Assembly (NCBI GenBank): GCA_964528575.1
Contig: CAZGTQ010000241.1
Location: forward strand, 1 to 17,495
Direction of reading: 5' to 3'
Length of the DNA stretch: 17,495 nt
Source: CAZGTQ01 sp964528575
GTDB lineage: Bacteria; Planctomycetota; UBA1135; GCA-002686595
Below the pieces are notes generated by a model that worked only from the letters and a program-made list of their open reading frames with translations, did no database searches and was not told where the DNA came from. Positions within the stretch are counted from its first letter, which is position 1, and each line of letters starts with the position of its first letter. Shown here piece after piece: positions 14,351 to 17,495 of this stretch. The position numbers and the translations under genes are program-made.

Positions 14351-15570
14351 CGACGACGCTCCTGGTCGAGCCGTTCGGCGGGATGGCCGGCGACATGCTG
14401 CTCGCGGCGCTGCTCGATCTGGCGGACCCGCGCTTCACGCTCGCGGACCTCCGCGCGCTGGCGGACGCGCTCGTCCCGGGCGAGCACGAGCTGCGCTTCA
14501 GTGAGACGCGGCGCGGCGGCCTGCGCGCGAGCACGTTGGAGGTGCGCACGCCCGAGAGCGGGCACGCGCCGCACCGGCACCTGCCGGAGCTGCGCGCGTT
14601 GCTCGAGGGCGCGCGGCTGCCGGCGCCGGTCGTCGCGGGCGCTACGGCGTGCCTCGAGCGCATCGCCGCGGCCGAGGCGCGCGTGCACGGCATCCCGGCC
14701 GAGCGCGTCGCATTCCACGAGGTGGGCGCGGTCGACACGCTGATCGACGTGTGCGGCGCCGCGCTCGCGCTGCACAGGCTCGAGGTCGGGCGCGCGCGCT
14801 TCACGCCGCCGCTCGTCGGTTCGGGCACGGTGCGCTGCGCGCACGGCGAGATGCCGGTTCCCGCGCCGGGCACGGCGGAGCTCTTGCGCGGCGTCGCGCA
14901 CGTGCGCGGGGGCGCGGGCGAGCGGCTCACGCCGACGGGCGCGGCGCTGCTCGTCGCGTTCGCCGAGCCGCTCGGTGCGGGCGAGGCGCTCGCCCTCGAC
15001 GCGGCGCGCATCGGCTACGGCGCGGGCCGCGCGGACTTCGACGAAGGTCCGCCGAACCTCGTGCGCGTCGTGCTCGGGCGCGACGAGGCGGGCGCGCCCG
15101 CGCGGCGCGAGGCGTGGCTCGGCGAGATCAACGTCGACGACGCGACGGGCGAGGAGCTCGGCTTCTGCCTGCAGGAGCTGCGCGCGCACGGAGCGCTCGA
15201 GTGCTGGTCGAGCGCCGCGCAGATGAAGAAGGACCGTCCGGCCGCCGTGCTGTCGGTGCTGTGCCGCGACGCCGACCGCGCGGCGATCGAGCGCGTCGCG
15301 TTCGCGCACACGCCGACGCTCGGCGTGCGCTGGACGCGCGTGGAGCGCACCGAGCTCGAGCGCGAGGAGCGCGTCGTCTCCGTCCGCGGCCGCCGCGTGC
15401 GCGTCAAGGTGCGCAGGCGCCCGCGCGCGGGCGGCGAGGCGCCGGAGCTGGGGGCGCTCGACCTCTCGCCGGAGTTCGACGACCTCGCGGCGCTCGCGCG
15501 CGAGCTCGACGTTCCGCTGCGCGCGCTCGAGGCCGAGGCGATCGAAGCCGCGCGCGCGGCGGATCACTGA
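14347..15570 (+). CDS. larC: LarC, nickel-pincer cofactor nickel insertase
   Basis: A 407-residue protein of the LarC (DUF111) family. LarC inserts nickel into pyridinium-3,5-bisthiocarboxylic acid mononucleotide in a CTP-dependent reaction, giving the cofactor of lactate racemase and related enzymes. Family blocks are VEPFGGMAGDMLLAALLD (7-24), FHEVGAVDTLIDV (123-135), GTVRCAHGEMPVPAPGT (160-176), LTPTGAALL (194-202) and, in the C-terminal half, INVDDATGEELGF (261-273) and MKKDRPAAVLSVLC (293-306). The two halves are in one frame, unlike species where larC is split by a frameshift. ATG 14347 overlaps the comF stop by 4 bp. larB, larE and a LarA-type client are not in the window. Its 3' end overlaps the convergent aminotransferase gene by 7 bp. 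Confidence 0.95.
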   Translation: MTTTLLVEPFGGMAGDMLLAALLDLADPRFTLADLRALADALVPGEHELRFSETRRGGLRASTLEVRTPESGHAPHRHLPELRALLEGARLPAPVVAGATACLERIAAAEARVHGIPAERVAFHEVGAVDTLIDVCGAALALHRLEVGRARFTPPLVGSGTVRCAHGEMPVPAPGTAELLRGVAHVRGGAGERLTPTGAALLVAFAEPLGAGEALALDAARIGYGAGRADFDEGPPNLVRVVLGRDEAGAPARREAWLGEINVDDATGEELGFCLQELRAHGALECWSSAAQMKKDRPAAVLSVLCRDADRAAIERVAFAHTPTLGVRWTRVERTELEREERVVSVRGRRVRVKVRRRPRAGGEAPELGALDLSPEFDDLAALARELDVPLRALEAEAIEAARAADH

Positions 15571-16637
15571 CGCCCGGCGTGAGCCGCGCGCCAGGCGTCG
15601 ACGCCCTGCGCGAGCCGACCGAGGCCTGCGCGCAGCGTCGCGGCGGGCACGGCGGCTCCCAGGCGCAGCCAGCCCGCGCAGCCGAACGTCTCGCCCGGCT
15701 CGACGCCGACGCCGTGCTCGTCGCCGAGCCAGTCCGCGAGCGCGCGGGTGTCGCTCACGCCGAAGAAGCGCACGAACGCCCCGAGGCCGTCCGCGGGCAC
15801 GCGCACCTCGAGACCGGGCGTGCGCGCGAGCCAATCGTCGAGCACCGGCCGGCACTCCGCTTCCCAGCGCCGCTGGTGGGCGACGAGCGCGGGCAGGCTC
15901 TCCAGCGCCGCGAGCGCCGCGCGCAGGCTCGGCGTCGCGGGCTCGGCGAGCGCGCGCACGTCCTCGAGCAGCGCGTCGCGCTCGCCGGCGAGCCCCGCTC
16001 CCAGAACGATCCAGCCCACGCGCAGCGCGCCCAGCCCGTAGCCCTTGCTCAGCGACCCGATCGAGAGCGCGTTGGGCGCGAGCGCGAACGCGTGGACGCG
16101 CCGCGCGTTCGGCACGAGCTCCATCCACACCTCGTCGCACACGAGCAGCCCGCCCGCGTCCGCCGCCGCGGCGGCGAGGTCCGCGATGCGCGCTGCGTTC
16201 GACAGCGCGCCGGTCGGCTCGTGCGGGTTCGTCACGACGACGTGCGCGCGCCCGCCGGTCGCGGTGAGCAGCTCGTGCGCGCGCGCGACGTCGGGTTGCC
16301 AGCCGGCGTCGACCTCGCGCTCGAGCCGCTCGACGCGCGCGCCGAGCGCGGCGGGGATGCGCAGCACGGCGGGGTGGGCCGGGCGCTCCACGACGACCCG
16401 CTCGCCGGCGAGCCAGCGCGCCGCCGTCGCGACCAGCGCGCCCGTCGCGCCCGCGCAGGCGACGACCCGATCGGGCTCGACGCCGAGCAGCCCGGCGAGC
16501 CGCCCCTCGAACGCGGGGCGCGCGTCGACGTCGGAGTGCGCGAGATCCGCGAGCGGCACGCCGCGCAGGAACGCACCGTCGGGCGCGGGCAGCGCGGCCT
16601 GCGAGACGCAGTAGGGACGCTCGTGCGCGGCGGTCAT
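15564..16637 (-). CDS. PLP-dependent aminotransferase, class I/II
   Basis: A 357-residue fold-type I aminotransferase. PLP-contacting motifs are NPHEPTG (137-143), CDEVW with D168 (167-171), and SLSKGYGLGALRVGW with Schiff-base lysine K198 and phosphate-binding R206. R-containing GWLRLGAAV near the C-terminus fits the substrate carboxylate arginine. The N-terminal part is short and lacks the usual aromatic and glycine-rich start of aspartate aminotransferases, so it may belong to a histidinol-phosphate-like or unassigned subgroup. The substrate is not predictable. ATG 16637 has no obvious ribosome site. The gene is divergent from the SH3 protein gene and overlaps larC tail-to-tail. Confidence 0.9.
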   Translation of the reverse strand: MTAAHERPYCVSQAALPAPDGAFLRGVPLADLAHSDVDARPAFEGRLAGLLGVEPDRVVACAGATGALVATAARWLAGERVVVERPAHPAVLRIPAALGARVERLEREVDAGWQPDVARAHELLTATGGRAHVVVTNPHEPTGALSNAARIADLAAAAADAGGLLVCDEVWMELVPNARRVHAFALAPNALSIGSLSKGYGLGALRVGWIVLGAGLAGERDALLEDVRALAEPATPSLRAALAALESLPALVAHQRRWEAECRPVLDDWLARTPGLEVRVPADGLGAFVRFFGVSDTRALADWLGDEHGVGVEPGETFGCAGWLRLGAAVPAATLRAGLGRLAQGVDAWRAAHAGRQ

Positions 16638-16645
16638 GCTGGGCG

Positions 16646-16674
16646 TGGAACGGCGTGTTCGGCGTGGCTAGGAT
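16646..16674 (+). promoter_or_regulatory. Weak promoter candidate for the SH3 protein gene
   Basis: TGGAAC (16646-16651), a 17-bp spacer and TAGGAT (16669-16674) lie in the 119-bp divergent gap. The GGAAC core also resembles -35 elements of some ECF sigma factors. The match is partial and I rate it low. Confidence 0.2.
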
Positions 16675-16756
16675 GCGTGGACGAGGCGAGGCACGTCGAG
16701 AGCGGCGCGGCCGCCGGCGCCTTTCGAGCGGACAGCGTAGACAGGAGCGCGAGACG

Positions 16757-17495
16757 ATGAGCGCGAGAACGACGACCCCGGACCGACGCCCCCTGCTCTG
16801 TGCGCTCGCCGCCGGGCTCCTCGCCGCGCTCGCTCCCGCGCCCGCCGGCGCCCAGGACGCGGGCTCGGACGGCGCAGTCGTCGACGAGCGGCGGCTCGTG
16901 CTCGTCGGCTCCGAGCCCACGGCGCTGCGCAACCTCGCCGATCCGAACGGCCTGTTGCTCGCGCGACTGCGCCCGGGCGCGCCGCTGCACGTCCTGTCCG
17001 AGCAGACGGGCTGGCTCCAGGTCGTTCCGCCCGGCGGCTTCCCCGTGTGGGTCTTCGGCCGCTACCTCGACCAGAGCGCGACGGACGGGGTGCTCGAGGT
17101 CACGGCGAACGCGGTCAACATGCGGCCGCTGCCGAACAACGACGTGTCGAACTTCCCGCTCGCGCACCGGCTGCACGCCGGCGACCGCGTGCGGACGATC
17201 GAGCGCAAGGACCCCGCGCTCCCGCTCGCCGAGGACTGGGTGCGCGTCTGGTCGCCCGCCGCCGCGAGCGGCTGGGTGCGCAAGAGCGAGACGCAGCCGT
17301 TGCCTGCCGGCGCGGACGCGAGCGCGCTCTGGTCGAGCGCTCTCGCCGAGCTCGGCGCGAAGCCGGTCGTCGTCGGGCTGCCCGCGGGCCGGGGCGCGAC
17401 GCCGCCCGCGGCGCGCGAGACGGCGCAGGCCGCGCCGGCGGCGGCCGCACAGGGGGCGCCGACGGGCGCGACGGACGTCGCGGCCGCGGTCGCGG
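16757..17495 (+). CDS. Secreted protein with two SH3-like domains, 3' end outside the window
   Basis: The first 246 residues are visible, and the frame runs off the window edge. Residues 1-32 form a signal peptide (basic PDRR, hydrophobic LLCALAAGLLAALAP, then AGA before QDAG as a likely signal peptidase I site). Two bacterial SH3-like segments follow. One is at about 48-105 (LRNLADPNGLLLARLRPG, then GWLQVVPPGGFPVWVFGRYL). The second, at about 112-178, has the classic VTANAVNMRP start and ends GWVRKSE. Such domains commonly bind peptidoglycan or peptides in the periplasm. From about 205 onward the protein becomes Ala/Pro/Gly-rich, a likely linker. AGGAG (16743-16747) lies 9 nt before ATG 16757 and fixes the start. 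Confidence 0.85.
   Translation, partial: MSARTTTPDRRPLLCALAAGLLAALAPAPAGAQDAGSDGAVVDERRLVLVGSEPTALRNLADPNGLLLARLRPGAPLHVLSEQTGWLQVVPPGGFPVWVFGRYLDQSATDGVLEVTANAVNMRPLPNNDVSNFPLAHRLHAGDRVRTIERKDPALPLAEDWVRVWSPAAASGWVRKSETQPLPAGADASALWSSALAELGAKPVVVGLPAGRGATPPAARETAQAAPAAAAQGAPTGATDVAAAVA

Noticed and set aside
13770..16932. Long minus-strand open frames across comF, larC and the SH3 gene
   Set aside because: Apart from the aminotransferase frame, none has motifs; all are shadows of clear genes.

Overview
The window is very GC-rich, densely packed bacterial DNA. Protein-coding genes fill almost all of it, many overlapping by 4 bp (ATGA or GTGA), and there is one real gap of about 690 bp. The best guess for the source is a high-GC planctomycete or a relative. 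This rests on a lipoprotein sulfatase with a CTPSR maturation motif, on a partial first gene whose C-terminus looks like the end of large secreted planctomycete proteins, and on reliance on the GatCAB amidotransferase. The assignment is inference; the window contains no rRNA or phylogenetic marker that I could compare.

Layout from left to right. The 3' end of a secreted-type protein (1-251, +) faces a two-gene minus-strand unit. That unit holds a Gfo/Idh/MocA oxidoreductase fused to an extended SDR epimerase (1414-3609), translationally coupled to a GT4 glycosyltransferase (275-1417); together they suggest sugar modification and polysaccharide assembly. The divergent gap 3610-4299 holds short tandem repeats, a candidate promoter and a candidate structured RNA that ends in a long UUCG-capped hairpin. 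guaB, guaA and a sulfatase follow as a plus-strand operon (4300-8726), so the last two steps of GMP synthesis sit upstream of an extracytoplasmic sulfatase.

A convergent minus-strand operon follows (8786-12531): gatC-gatA-gatB, then a two-TM protein and a possible 36-residue membrane peptide. It makes the amidotransferase that converts Asp-tRNA(Asn) and/or Glu-tRNA(Gln). Divergent to it are a three-TM protein of unknown function (12684-13367), a ComF-type phosphoribosyltransferase (13451-14350) and LarC, the nickel-inserting enzyme of nickel-pincer cofactor synthesis (14347-15570). LarC overlaps tail-to-tail with a PLP aminotransferase (15564-16637, -). The window ends inside a secreted protein with two SH3-like domains (16757-end, +).

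The genes are mostly recognisable housekeeping or accessory functions. The unexplained material is non-coding or repetitive. It comprises the candidate RNA at 3877-3988, which carries an unpaired anti-Shine-Dalgarno tract, the 10-bp x5 array before guaB, and three unrelated 12-bp x4 arrays of 48 bp each (start of guaA, upstream of gatC, end of comF). There is also an 11-bp inverted repeat whose arms contain the stop codons of two convergent genes.
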